A stretch of 64,000 bases of DNA, taken from positions 58,551-122,550 of the forward strand of contig JAJYSP010000004.1 of assembly GCA_021793515.1 (NCBI GenBank), given 5' to 3'. Origin of the DNA: Actinomycetes bacterium (lineage in GTDB: Bacteria; Actinomycetota; Acidimicrobiia; Acidimicrobiales; RAAP-2). The notes below the pieces were generated by a model, which had not been told where the DNA came from, did not search any database, and saw nothing but the letters and a program-made list of their open reading frames with translations. Both the position numbers and the translations under genes were made by a program. The stretch's first letter is position 1, and each line of letters starts with the position of its first letter. Positions 43,088-51,998 of the stretch are shown here, piece after piece.

Positions 43088-45373
43088 TCACGCGTGGGCC
43101 AACTCGGAGCGTTCCAGTCTGATGATGATCGACTTCGACGTCGGCGTATTGCTGCCGATGGCGGTCGAGTCGAGAGGGACGAGCACGTTGGCCTCGGGGA
43201 AGTAGGCGGCGGCACAGCCGCGCGGCGTGGGGTAGGCCACCGCGCGAAACGCGCTGGCACGACGTTCGCCGTCGGTATAGACGCTGACGAGGTCGACCAG
43301 ATCGCCGTTGTGGAATCCTTGATCAGCCAAGTCGGACTCGTTCACGAAGACGACGCGACGTCCGCCCTCGATCCCCCGGTAGCGATCGTTCAGTCCGTAG
43401 ACCGTTGTATTGAACTGATCGTGCGAGCGCACCGTCTGGAGGATGAGGTGACCTTCGGGGACCTCGATCGCGTCGAGCGGATTGCGGGTGAAACGGGCTT
43501 TGCCGGTCACGGTGTCAAAGGTTCTCGAGTCGTGGGGACCGCGCGGCAAGACGAAACCACCCGGGGTGGCCACGCGCTCTTCGAAGCTCTCGAAGCCAGG
43601 CACGACGTTTTCGATGTGGCGACGGATTACGCGATAGTCGCCTGCCATCGCCCGCCAGCCGAGGTCTTCACCGAACAGCGCCTCGCCCAGACCCGTCACG
43701 ATCGAGACCTCGCTACGCAGGTGTGGCGAGCCGGGCTCGAGGCGACCCCGGGACTCGTGCACCATCGACATCGAGTCCTCGACGGTGACGAACTGGTCGC
43801 CGCTGGCCTGGTGGTCACGCTCGGTTCGACCGAGGCACGGCAGGATCAAGGCCTCCTCACCGTGGACGAGGTGTGATCGATTGAGTTTGGTCGCCACGTG
43901 GACGGTCAATCGACACCGTGCCATCGCCGTCTCGGTGACTGCGGTGTCCGGCGTCGCGGCAACGAAGTTCCCGCCGAGCGCGATGAACACGTCAATGCGG
44001 CCGTCGCGCATCGCTCGGATCGTGTCAACGGTGTCATAGCCGTGTTCGCGCGGCGGCTCGAAGCCGAACTCATCGCGCAACCGATCGAGGAACGAGTCGG
44101 GCATCTTCTCCCAGATGCCCATCGTGCGGTCGCCCTGGACGTTGCTGTGCCCACGGATCGGTGACGGGCCGGCACCCGGACGCCCGATGTTGCCGCGCAG
44201 CAGAAGGAAGTTGACGATCTCACGGATGGTGGCGACCGCGTTGCGATGCTGGGTGATACCCATGGCCCAGCAGACGATCACGCTGTTTGCCGCCATGACA
44301 TCGCCCGCGAAGTCCTCAATCTCGCGACGTGACAAACCGCTCGCCGCTTCGATCGCCGACCACTCGAGTTCGCGCCACCCCTGGCAGGCCTCCTCGAAGC
44401 CGTCGCAGTAGGTGTCGATGAAGGCGTGGTCGAAGACGGTCCCCGGTGCCCGCTCCTCGCGTTCCAACAGGACCTTGTTGACCCCGGCGAACATCGCGAG
44501 ATCGCCGTTGACCCGCACCGACAGGAACCGATCCGTCAACGCCGTACCTCGCCCGATGAGCCCGCGTGCCTTCTGAGGATTCTTGAAGCGCACGAGACCG
44601 GCTTCGGGCAGTGGATTTGCCGAGACGATACGCGCGCCTCGACGTTTGGCGGCCTCGAGCGCACTCAACATGCGCGGGTGGTTCGTACCGGGGTTCTGAC
44701 CCACGATGACGATTAGGTCGGCGTGGTCGGTGATGTCGTCGAGATTGACCGTCCCCTTGCCGACGCCGATCGTCTCGGTGAGCGCCGTACCGCTCGACTC
44801 GTGACACATGTTCGAACAGTCGGGCAGGTTGTTCGTGCCTAGGCGTCTCGCGAGCAGCTGGAAAACGAAGGCCGCCTCGTTGCTCGCGCGACCGCTGGTG
44901 TAGAAGGCCGCCCGGTTCGCCGACGGCATCGCCTTCAACCGCGTCGCGCACAGCGCGAGCGCGTCGTCCCAGGAGATCGGTTCGTAGTGCGTCGAGCCGG
45001 GCGCGAGGTACATCGGTTCGGTGAGCCGCCCATGCAGTTCGAGTTCGTGATCGGACTGGGCGCGTAGCTCGTCGATCGAGTGCGTGGCGAAGAACGCGCG
45101 ACCGATGCGATCACGCGTCGCCTCCCAGGACACGGCCTTCGCGCCGTTCTCGCAGAACTCGGCGTGCGAACGGTGTCCGGCCTGTGGGTCGGGCCAGGCG
45201 CAACTCGGGCAGTCGAAGCCGTCGACCTGGTTCATAGCCGTCAAAGCGCGCGTGCCACGAGCGACGCCCATCTCGCTGATCGCCCGTTTGAGCGACACTT
45301 GAACCGCCACTCGTCCGACTGCGACGGACTCGGGCTGGTGCACCGTAATGGCGTCTTCTGGCTTTTCCACCAT
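43088..45373 (-). CDS. FdhF/YdeP family molybdopterin oxidoreductase
   Basis: DGFDCPSCAWPDPQ...NLPDCSNMCHESSGTALTETIGVGKGTVNLDD...GQNPGTNHPRMLSALEAAKRRGARI...RGHSNVQGDRTMGI. Confidence 0.94.
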   Translation of the reverse strand: MVEKPEDAITVHQPESVAVGRVAVQVSLKRAISEMGVARGTRALTAMNQVDGFDCPSCAWPDPQAGHRSHAEFCENGAKAVSWEATRDRIGRAFFATHSIDELRAQSDHELELHGRLTEPMYLAPGSTHYEPISWDDALALCATRLKAMPSANRAAFYTSGRASNEAAFVFQLLARRLGTNNLPDCSNMCHESSGTALTETIGVGKGTVNLDDITDHADLIVIVGQNPGTNHPRMLSALEAAKRRGARIVSANPLPEAGLVRFKNPQKARGLIGRGTALTDRFLSVRVNGDLAMFAGVNKVLLEREERAPGTVFDHAFIDTYCDGFEEACQGWRELEWSAIEAASGLSRREIEDFAGDVMAANSVIVCWAMGITQHRNAVATIREIVNFLLLRGNIGRPGAGPSPIRGHSNVQGDRTMGIWEKMPDSFLDRLRDEFGFEPPREHGYDTVDTIRAMRDGRIDVFIALGGNFVAATPDTAVTETAMARCRLTVHVATKLNRSHLVHGEEALILPCLGRTERDHQASGDQFVTVEDSMSMVHESRGRLEPGSPHLRSEVSIVTGLGEALFGEDLGWRAMAGDYRVIRRHIENVVPGFESFEERVATPGGFVLPRGPHDSRTFDTVTGKARFTRNPLDAIEVPEGHLILQTVRSHDQFNTTVYGLNDRYRGIEGGRRVVFVNESDLADQGFHNGDLVDLVSVYTDGERRASAFRAVAYPTPRGCAAAYFPEANVLVPLDSTAIGSNTPTSKSIIIRLERSELAHA

Positions 45374-45569
45374 CTCTCACCGCCCAACGGCACGTCTCAT
45401 CGCGTGTCCTGTCTCCAGGCGGGCCCCCACGGGCACCCTACCGCGAAGGTTCCGAGACGTACCCAGCAGTGATCCGATGGTTCACCGGTAACCTCTCACA
45501 CGTGTCAGCCACGTCACGCGCCTCACGCGTCGAGCGCTCGAAGCCTCGGATCCTCCGCGAGGTCGGACG

Positions 45570-46826
45570 ATGATCGGGGCCGAGGAAGCCCGTTCCATCG
45601 TCCTGGCGCCACTCCAGCCACTCGCGCCAGTCGAGCGCACCCTCGCCGAGACCATCGGACTCGTCGCCTCGAGCACCGTCTACGCCACCGAGCCCGCCCC
45701 CAGCTTCACCAACTCCGCGATGGACGGCTTCGCGGTGCGTGGTGTCGACGTGACAACGAGCTCGACGCGCCTGCGCATCGTCGATGCGGTCTTCGCCGGT
45801 GAGTCGAGCGAGGTCGTCGTCGGTGTCGGCGAGGCCACCCGGATCATGACCGGTGCGCCCCTGCCGCCCGGTGCCGACACGGTCTGCCCTCGCGAGGACG
45901 CCGTGGTCGACGAGGACGGACGCTTCGTGACGCTCCAGCGGGCCGTGGTGCCCGGAGACTGCGTGCGACACGTCGGCGAGGACCTGACCGTCGGCCAGAC
46001 ACTCGTCAGTCCCGGCGACGTCGTGGACCCGGCACTGCTGGGTGCCCTCGCCGCCCAGGGAATGACCTCGCTTCTCGTCCACCCCGTACCGCGTGTGGGC
46101 GTGCTCTCGACGGGTAACGAGCTTGTCGAAGGGTCGGGTCGCCTCGGTCCAGGCCAGATCCGAGACTCGAACCGACCTACGTTGCTCGCCGCGCTTCGCC
46201 AGTCGGGATTCGTGGCGATCGATCTAGGCACGGTACGTGATTCGAAGCGCGACCTGCGCGCGGCCTTCGAGCGCGCGCGCATCTCGTGTGACGCCGTGAT
46301 CTCAACGGGCGGTGTGAGTGCGGGCGACGCCGACTTCGTCAAGGTGGTCCTCGCCGAGTTGTTCGTCGAGCACGCGCGATCGATGCAGGTCGCGATCCGC
46401 CCGGGCAAACCCTTCACCTTCGCCTACGACGAGTCAACGAACACGCCCTTCTTCGGTCTGGCCGGTAATCCCGTTTCCACCCTGGTCGGCTTCGAACTGT
46501 TCGTGCGCCCCGCTTTGCGCCGCCTCGCCGGCCACCACGATCTCGAGCGACCGAGTCTGTCGATGGTGCTCGACGATGACCTCGTTCGCCGACCCGACGG
46601 CAAGCTCCACCTCGTCCACGGCGTCTGTCGCATCCGCGAAGACGGGCTCGTGCACGTCGAACGCCTCGCCCGGCGAGGCTCGCACCTGCTCTTCGCCGTC
46701 GCCGGAGCCAACTGCCTCATCGAGGCGCCCGACGGCGAGGGCTACCGCGTCGGTGACACGGTGCGTGCCCTGCTCCTCGATACCAGCGAACTCAACGGCG
46801 TCGCGCACGACCAACGCCGTCCCTAG
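45570..46826 (+). CDS. moeA: Molybdopterin molybdotransferase MoeA
   Basis: PAPSFTNSAMDGFAVR...IMTGAPLPPGADTVCPREDAV...VLSTGNELVEGSGRLGPGQIRDSNRPTLLAAL...GLAGNPVSTLVGFELFVRPALR. Confidence 0.95.
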   Translation: MIGAEEARSIVLAPLQPLAPVERTLAETIGLVASSTVYATEPAPSFTNSAMDGFAVRGVDVTTSSTRLRIVDAVFAGESSEVVVGVGEATRIMTGAPLPPGADTVCPREDAVVDEDGRFVTLQRAVVPGDCVRHVGEDLTVGQTLVSPGDVVDPALLGALAAQGMTSLLVHPVPRVGVLSTGNELVEGSGRLGPGQIRDSNRPTLLAALRQSGFVAIDLGTVRDSKRDLRAAFERARISCDAVISTGGVSAGDADFVKVVLAELFVEHARSMQVAIRPGKPFTFAYDESTNTPFFGLAGNPVSTLVGFELFVRPALRRLAGHHDLERPSLSMVLDDDLVRRPDGKLHLVHGVCRIREDGLVHVERLARRGSHLLFAVAGANCLIEAPDGEGYRVGDTVRALLLDTSELNGVAHDQRRP

Positions 46827-47479
46827 TCGCGCTCGGGCGAGACTTTTCCCTCCCGTTCGGCAAACCAGCGCGGCGCGTGTCGAGAGGCCCAGACCTCACT
46901 CACCCGCCCGCGCACCATCGACATGAGGGCGGCGGGGTGCGTTAGGGCCATGACGACGTGTCCGACGATGAACAAGACGAGCAACCAGGCAAAGGTATCG
47001 TGGACGAAGGTCGCACCCGAGCGCCACGACACCGGCACCAGGTCGAACCACTTCAAGACGACCCCGGTGGCGAACAAGACAATCGACGAGGCCGCGACGA
47101 CGACTGCGTTGAGCTTCTGACCGGGATTGAATTTATCCGCGTCGATCTCGAAACGACCCCACGAACGAAGCCACGTGATCTCCTCGTGAGTCCAGTCGTT
47201 CACTCGTCGTATGTCGCGTCGAAGGCGCCGGCCCCACGGCGCGAAGACGGCGACTACGAATGGGACGGGTAACGCCAGACCCGTCCAGAGGTGGACCTGC
47301 TCGACGTCAACACGCGGGAGCGTCACACCGAAGAGTGAACCGAAGTAGAGCGGGATCGCCGTCACAATCAAGACGATGAAGAGCGCCGCGCTGATCCAGT
47401 GCGTCGCACGTTCGACCGCGTCGAAGCGCACGAGGTCGCGGGGACGTTCACTCGCCGCGACGTCACTGTCAGCGGTCAC
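46823..47479 (-). CDS. Cytochrome b/b6-domain membrane protein (b561-like / FDH gamma-like)
   Basis: VRFDAVERATHWISAALFIVLIVTAIPLYFGSLFG...HLWTGLALPVPFVVAV...FIVGHVVMALTHPAALMSMVRGRVSEVWASRHAPRWF. Confidence 0.85.
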   Translation of the reverse strand: MTADSDVAASERPRDLVRFDAVERATHWISAALFIVLIVTAIPLYFGSLFGVTLPRVDVEQVHLWTGLALPVPFVVAVFAPWGRRLRRDIRRVNDWTHEEITWLRSWGRFEIDADKFNPGQKLNAVVVAASSIVLFATGVVLKWFDLVPVSWRSGATFVHDTFAWLLVLFIVGHVVMALTHPAALMSMVRGRVSEVWASRHAPRWFAEREGKVSPERD

Positions 47480-48195
47480 GTCAGACTCGGGTCTGGATTC
47501 GTCGGGCCGGTCGTGCCGTCGAGCCAGCCGTTCACGGGGTAGCCGTTCATCTCCCAATAGCCGGGTTCGACGGCGTCCACGACGCGAATCGCTGAGAGCC
47601 ACTTGAGCGACTTGTAGCCGTACATCGGCGCTACGTACAGCCGCACCGGTCCGCCGTGCTCGACCGTGATCGGCGCGTTGAGCATCCGGTAGGCGACGAT
47701 GACGTCAGGGAGTCGGGCCTGGTCGATCGTGAGACTCTCGGTGTCAGCGCCGTCGTAGGACTCGAAGCTGACTGCGACCGCGTCGGGTCGCGCGCCGACC
47801 TGGTCGAGCAGGTGTGAGAGTCGCACACCGCGCCATTCGACGTTGGGCACGCGCCATCCCGTGACGCACTGGAAGGCCTTTACCATCGTCGTCGCGGGCA
47901 TCGCCTCGAGGTCATCGAGGGTGAACGTCGTCGGACGATCGACGAGACCACTCACGTGCAGGCGGTAGGCCGATGGTGCGATGACCGGGAAGTCCCCGTT
48001 GATCGAGTAAATGCGGAAGCGGTCGCCGCCAGGCAACAGGCCGCCCAACCCTGAACCGAGAGCGTCGCCGAGCCGACGCTGCACGGCACCGCCAAACGCC
48101 ACGCCGAGGGCACCCAGGCCAACTAACCCGAGGAACAACCGACGCCCCACGGGAATGGTCGTAACTCGTTCTCGCGCCTCGTGCGGCGTCATCAT
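47476..48195 (-). CDS. Molybdopterin-dependent oxidoreductase (sulfite oxidase/MsrP fold)
   Basis: Twin-Arg-like RRLFLGLVGLGALG; YRLHVSGLVDRPTTFTLDDLEAMPATTMVKAFQCVTGWRVPNVEWRGVRLSHLLDQV...VEHGGPVRLYVAPMYGYKSLKWLSAIRVVD. Confidence 0.9.
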   Translation of the reverse strand: MMTPHEARERVTTIPVGRRLFLGLVGLGALGVAFGGAVQRRLGDALGSGLGGLLPGGDRFRIYSINGDFPVIAPSAYRLHVSGLVDRPTTFTLDDLEAMPATTMVKAFQCVTGWRVPNVEWRGVRLSHLLDQVGARPDAVAVSFESYDGADTESLTIDQARLPDVIVAYRMLNAPITVEHGGPVRLYVAPMYGYKSLKWLSAIRVVDAVEPGYWEMNGYPVNGWLDGTTGPTNPDPSLT

Positions 48196-48292
48196 CCCCC
48201 TTCGACGTCCACCTCGAGCCGGCGCCATCGACGCCGCGCCCGACGCTGGTTAGTGTACGGACCGGACCCGCGTCGCCCTGCACGGAGCGGTC

Positions 48293-48787
48293 TCAGGTTT
48301 CGGGACTCGCCTCCGGCGCGACGAGGCGGCCCCAGTCATCAGATTTACCGCCGCTCTTTCGATCGAGCACGAGCTCGTCGACGTGGGCGGTTGGATCGAA
48401 CGACGTGAGCACGTCGACCAGGCTCATCGCCGCGAAGGCGCACGCGGTCAGTGCCTCCATCTCTACGCCGGTGCGATTCACCGTCACGACCGTTGCATGC
48501 ACCACGAGACCACCCTCACGAGCCGTGATGTCTACCTCGACATCGGTGAGGTTGATCGGGTGACAGAGCGGGATCAGCTGCGACGTGCGTTTCGCCGCCT
48601 GGATGCCGGCGAGTCGCGCGGCGAACACTGGATCGAGCCCTTGCGCGGTCTCTTCAAGGGCAAACACGTCAATGACGGAACGTACGACGCAGCTCGCTTC
48701 GGCACGGCGTCGCGTCGTCTCCTTCTCCGAGACGTCCACCATGCGAAGGCGACCCTCGTCATCGAGATGCGTGAATGGCGCCGTCAT
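48293..48787 (-). CDS. moaC: MoaC-like cyclic pyranopterin monophosphate synthase, paralogue A (atypical)
   Basis: MTAPFTHLDDEGRLRMVDVSEKETTRR...AGIQAAKRTSQLIPLCHPINLTDVEV...GVEMEALTACAFAAMSLVDVLTSF...DRKSGGKSDDWGR; lacks KGDV and DMCK motifs. Confidence 0.9.
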   Translation of the reverse strand: MTAPFTHLDDEGRLRMVDVSEKETTRRRAEASCVVRSVIDVFALEETAQGLDPVFAARLAGIQAAKRTSQLIPLCHPINLTDVEVDITAREGGLVVHATVVTVNRTGVEMEALTACAFAAMSLVDVLTSFDPTAHVDELVLDRKSGGKSDDWGRLVAPEASPET

Positions 48788-48919
48788 CGATACCTCCGTC
48801 GCGGGCCCACCGTTCTAGAACCGTGGGGGCATGGTAGCGCGAGATGGGACTGCGAATTACGGCAGAAACACGACGACTGTCGCGTGACCGTTCACCGGAC
48901 GTCTCGTTAGGCTCAGGGC

Positions 48920-50056
48920 ATGAGCGACCACGGGGCTGCTGCTCGAAGCGCGCTGGCGCACGGTGCCATCGGCGTCGCGGGGTCCCCGGCGAGGTCGACG
49001 CCCGTCGCCCTTTCGGTCAAAGCTCATCACGCCAACGCCGATGACGGGCGTCCCCCGGCGCACATGCCGACGACGGGGGCCCTCGTCGACCAATACGGTC
49101 GGGTTCACAGCGACCTGCGCATCTCGATCACCGACCGCTGCAACCTGCGCTGCATTTACTGCATGGAAGAGGACATGACATTCCAGCCTCGTGAACAGCT
49201 GCTCAGCTTCGAGGAACTTGAGCGAATCGCGCGGATCGCACACGAGCTCGGCGTTACCGCCATCCGACTCACGGGCGGTGAGCCCCTGGTGCGCCGAGGT
49301 GTCGTCGACCTCATCGCTCGGCTCAGCGCCATCGGGTTTGCGGACATCGCCATGACCACCAACGCGACGCGACTCGCGCCACTCGCGGCACCCTTGAAGG
49401 CCGCCGGGCTCACCCGCGTGAACATCAGCTGTGACTCGCTTCGAGCAGATCGTTTCGCCGCCATCCGGCGCCGTGGTGACCTCGCCACCGTGCTCGATGC
49501 CATGGAGGCCGCCGAGGCCGCCGGGCTTGCACCACTCAAGGTGAACGTGGTGCTACTTCGTGGCATCAACGATGACGAGATACTCGATTTCGCACGCTTC
49601 GCGCGAGCGACCGGTCGCATCGTGCGCTTCATCGAGTTCATGCCCCTTGACGCCCCCGGCGAGTGGAACCGTGGCCGGATCGTCCCAGGACGCGAGGTGT
49701 ACGACGTGCTGAACGCCTCCTGGCCACTCGAAGCCGTTGACGAGCCGGGTCGGGTCGCACCGGCCGAACGCTACCGTTTCGCCGACGGCATCGGCGAGAT
49801 CGGGCTCATCTCAACGGTGACCGAACCCTTCTGTGGCACCTGCAATCGACTACGGCTCACGCCCGACGGCTCGATACGTAACTGCCTCTTTGGTGACGAC
49901 GAGCATGCGTTGCGCGACCTAGTACGAAGTGGCTGCGACGACACCGAGGTCGAGCTCGTACTGCGCCGCGCCGTGTGGGCCAAGTACCCGGGTCACGCCA
50001 TCAACGAACCGGGATTCCTTCGGCCGCACCGCTCGATGTCGATGATCGGCGGCTGA
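48920..50056 (+). CDS. moaA: GTP 3',8-cyclase MoaA; start uncertain (could be 49064)
   Basis: VHSDLRISITDRCNLRCIYCMEED...LTGGEPLVRRGVVDLI...CGTCNRLRLTPDGSIRNCLFGDDEHALRDLVR...RSMSMIGG. Confidence 0.95.
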   Translation: MSDHGAAARSALAHGAIGVAGSPARSTPVALSVKAHHANADDGRPPAHMPTTGALVDQYGRVHSDLRISITDRCNLRCIYCMEEDMTFQPREQLLSFEELERIARIAHELGVTAIRLTGGEPLVRRGVVDLIARLSAIGFADIAMTTNATRLAPLAAPLKAAGLTRVNISCDSLRADRFAAIRRRGDLATVLDAMEAAEAAGLAPLKVNVVLLRGINDDEILDFARFARATGRIVRFIEFMPLDAPGEWNRGRIVPGREVYDVLNASWPLEAVDEPGRVAPAERYRFADGIGEIGLISTVTEPFCGTCNRLRLTPDGSIRNCLFGDDEHALRDLVRSGCDDTEVELVLRRAVWAKYPGHAINEPGFLRPHRSMSMIGG

Positions 50057-50123
50057 AAGCGTTCTCAGGTGACCGCACTACTGTGAGCCACGCAAGCGGT
50101 TCTCGGCAGTTGAGGGGGTGTCT

Positions 50124-51239
50124 ATGAGCAGTGTGCGTGTCCTAGTTGGTACCCGAAAAGGAGCCTTCATACTCACCGCGGACGGATCGCGCAAGAAGTG
50201 GCGCGTCGAGGGACCGCTCTTCGCTGGGTGGGAGGTCTATCACCTGAAGGGATCACCGCTCGATCCCGACCGCATCTTCGCGTCCCAGTCGACGGGCTGG
50301 TTCGGCCAGCTGATCCAGCGCTCCGATGACGGCGGCGCGACCTGGGTGCCGGTCGGCAACCAGTTCGCCTACGACGGCGTGCCGGGCACTCACCAGTGGT
50401 ACGACGGCACGGCCCATCCCTGGGAGTTCGCCCGCGTCTGGCACCTCGAACCTTCACTCACTGATCGCGACACGGTGTTCGCCGGTGTCGAAGACGCCGC
50501 ACTCTTCCGCACGACCGACGCGGGAGCGAACTGGCAGGAGCTCGCGGGACTGCGCACACACGAGACGGGCTCACAGTGGCAGCCCGGCGCGGGCGGGATG
50601 TGTTTGCACACGATCATCCAGAGCCCAGTTGACCCCGCGCGGATCGTGGTGGCGATCTCGGCCGCGGGTGCATTTCGCACCGACGATGATGGCGCGACCT
50701 GGAAACCGATCAACCGGGGTCTTAACTCCGAAGGCATCGCCGACGCCGACGCCGAGGTCGGCCACTGCGTGCACCACGTCACCATGCACCCGTCTCGCCC
50801 CGACGTGCTGTATATGCAAAAGCATTGGGACATCATGCGCAGCAACGACGCGGGTGATTCGTGGTTTGAGGTGAGCGGTGATCTGCCCACCGACTTTGGC
50901 TTCGTGATCGACGTACACGCTCACGAGCCCGAGACCATTTACGTCGTGCCAATCACGAGTGACTCCGTGCACTTCCCCCTCGACGGTCGACTGCGCGTCT
51001 ACCGCAGTCGTACCGGTGGCAATGAGTGGGAGCCACTAACCGTGGGGTTGCCCCAGCGCGACTGCTACGTGAATGTCCTGCGCGACGCGATGGCCGTGGA
51101 CACCCTCGAGGACTGCGGCATCTACTTCGGCACCACCGGCGGCCAGGTCTACGCCTCGGCGAACGGTGGAGACACGTGGGACGCGATCGTGCACGACCTG
51201 CCCGCGGTTTTGTCGGTCGAAGTACAGACGCTGGCATGA
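50124..51239 (+). CDS. BNR/WD40-like beta-propeller (exo-alpha-sialidase-like) protein
   Basis: [39 protein letters not shown]...[10 protein letters not shown]...[15 protein letters not shown]...[13 protein letters not shown]: repeated Asp-box-like motifs. Confidence 0.85.
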   Translation: MSSVRVLVGTRKGAFILTADGSRKKWRVEGPLFAGWEVYHLKGSPLDPDRIFASQSTGWFGQLIQRSDDGGATWVPVGNQFAYDGVPGTHQWYDGTAHPWEFARVWHLEPSLTDRDTVFAGVEDAALFRTTDAGANWQELAGLRTHETGSQWQPGAGGMCLHTIIQSPVDPARIVVAISAAGAFRTDDDGATWKPINRGLNSEGIADADAEVGHCVHHVTMHPSRPDVLYMQKHWDIMRSNDAGDSWFEVSGDLPTDFGFVIDVHAHEPETIYVVPITSDSVHFPLDGRLRVYRSRTGGNEWEPLTVGLPQRDCYVNVLRDAMAVDTLEDCGIYFGTTGGQVYASANGGDTWDAIVHDLPAVLSVEVQTLA

Positions 51240-51532
51240 TCCGTGTCGTCTTGCCCGCCCACCTGAAAACCCTCACCCACGTCTCCGGTGAGGTCGAACT
51301 CGTGGTGACCGGTCCCGTCTGTCAACGGTCGGTGCTCGACGCGCTCGAGGCCCGCTTCCCCGTCCTGGTGGGCACGATCCGGGACCCCGTCACCCAACAG
51401 CGTCGACCCTTCATCCGCTTCTTCGCGTGCGAGCAGGATCTCTCGCACGTCGCGCCCGACGAGCCTCTACCCCCTGAAGTCGAGACCGGCCGTGAGATTT
51501 TCTTTGTCATCGGCGCCATGGCGGGCGGCTGA
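51236..51532 (+). CDS. MoaD/ThiS-like beta-grasp protein
   Basis: ATGA overlap with upstream gene; [44 protein letters not shown]...[12 protein letters not shown], Gly-Gly C-terminus. Confidence 0.82.
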   Translation: MIRVVLPAHLKTLTHVSGEVELVVTGPVCQRSVLDALEARFPVLVGTIRDPVTQQRRPFIRFFACEQDLSHVAPDEPLPPEVETGREIFFVIGAMAGG

Positions 51533-51590
51533 GCTCGCCGACGGCGTTGCCCACCACCGTCGCGTCGTTAAGCCTCGTTAGTCTGTGGCG

Positions 51591-51992
51591 ATGACCAAGT
51601 ATCGAGTGGGCCAAGCCGCCGAGCTCTTGGGGGTGAGTGCCGACACCCTGCGCCGCTGGGCGAGCGCCGGGCGCATCCCCGTCACGACCGCGTCGGACGG
51701 ACGCCGATACTTCGAAGGCGCGGACCTGGCCCAGCTCGCCGTGACGATAGGTGGCGAGTCAGCGACCGATCAGCCCCGCGCCCAGTCGGCCCGAAACCGG
51801 TTCGTGGGAATAGTCACGCGCGTCGTGCGGGACCAGGTCGTCACCCAGGTCGACATCCAGGCCGGCCCACACCGCTTCGTGTCGCTGATCACCCGTGAAG
51901 CCGCCGACGAATTGGGTCTCGAGCCCGGTGTGGTCGTCGACGCCGTCGTTAAGGCCACCAACGTCGGGGTCGAGATCCCTTCGACCTTCTGA
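51591..51992 (+). CDS. MerR/excisionase-type HTH + TOBE (molybdate-binding) regulator
   Basis: YRVGQAAELLGVSADTLRRWASAGRIPVTTASDGRRYFEGADLAQL then RNRFVGIVTRVVRDQVVTQVDIQAGPHRFVSLITREAADELGLEPGVVVDAVVKATNVGVEIP. Confidence 0.9.
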   Translation: MTKYRVGQAAELLGVSADTLRRWASAGRIPVTTASDGRRYFEGADLAQLAVTIGGESATDQPRAQSARNRFVGIVTRVVRDQVVTQVDIQAGPHRFVSLITREAADELGLEPGVVVDAVVKATNVGVEIPSTF

Positions 51993-51998
51993 CCTCGA

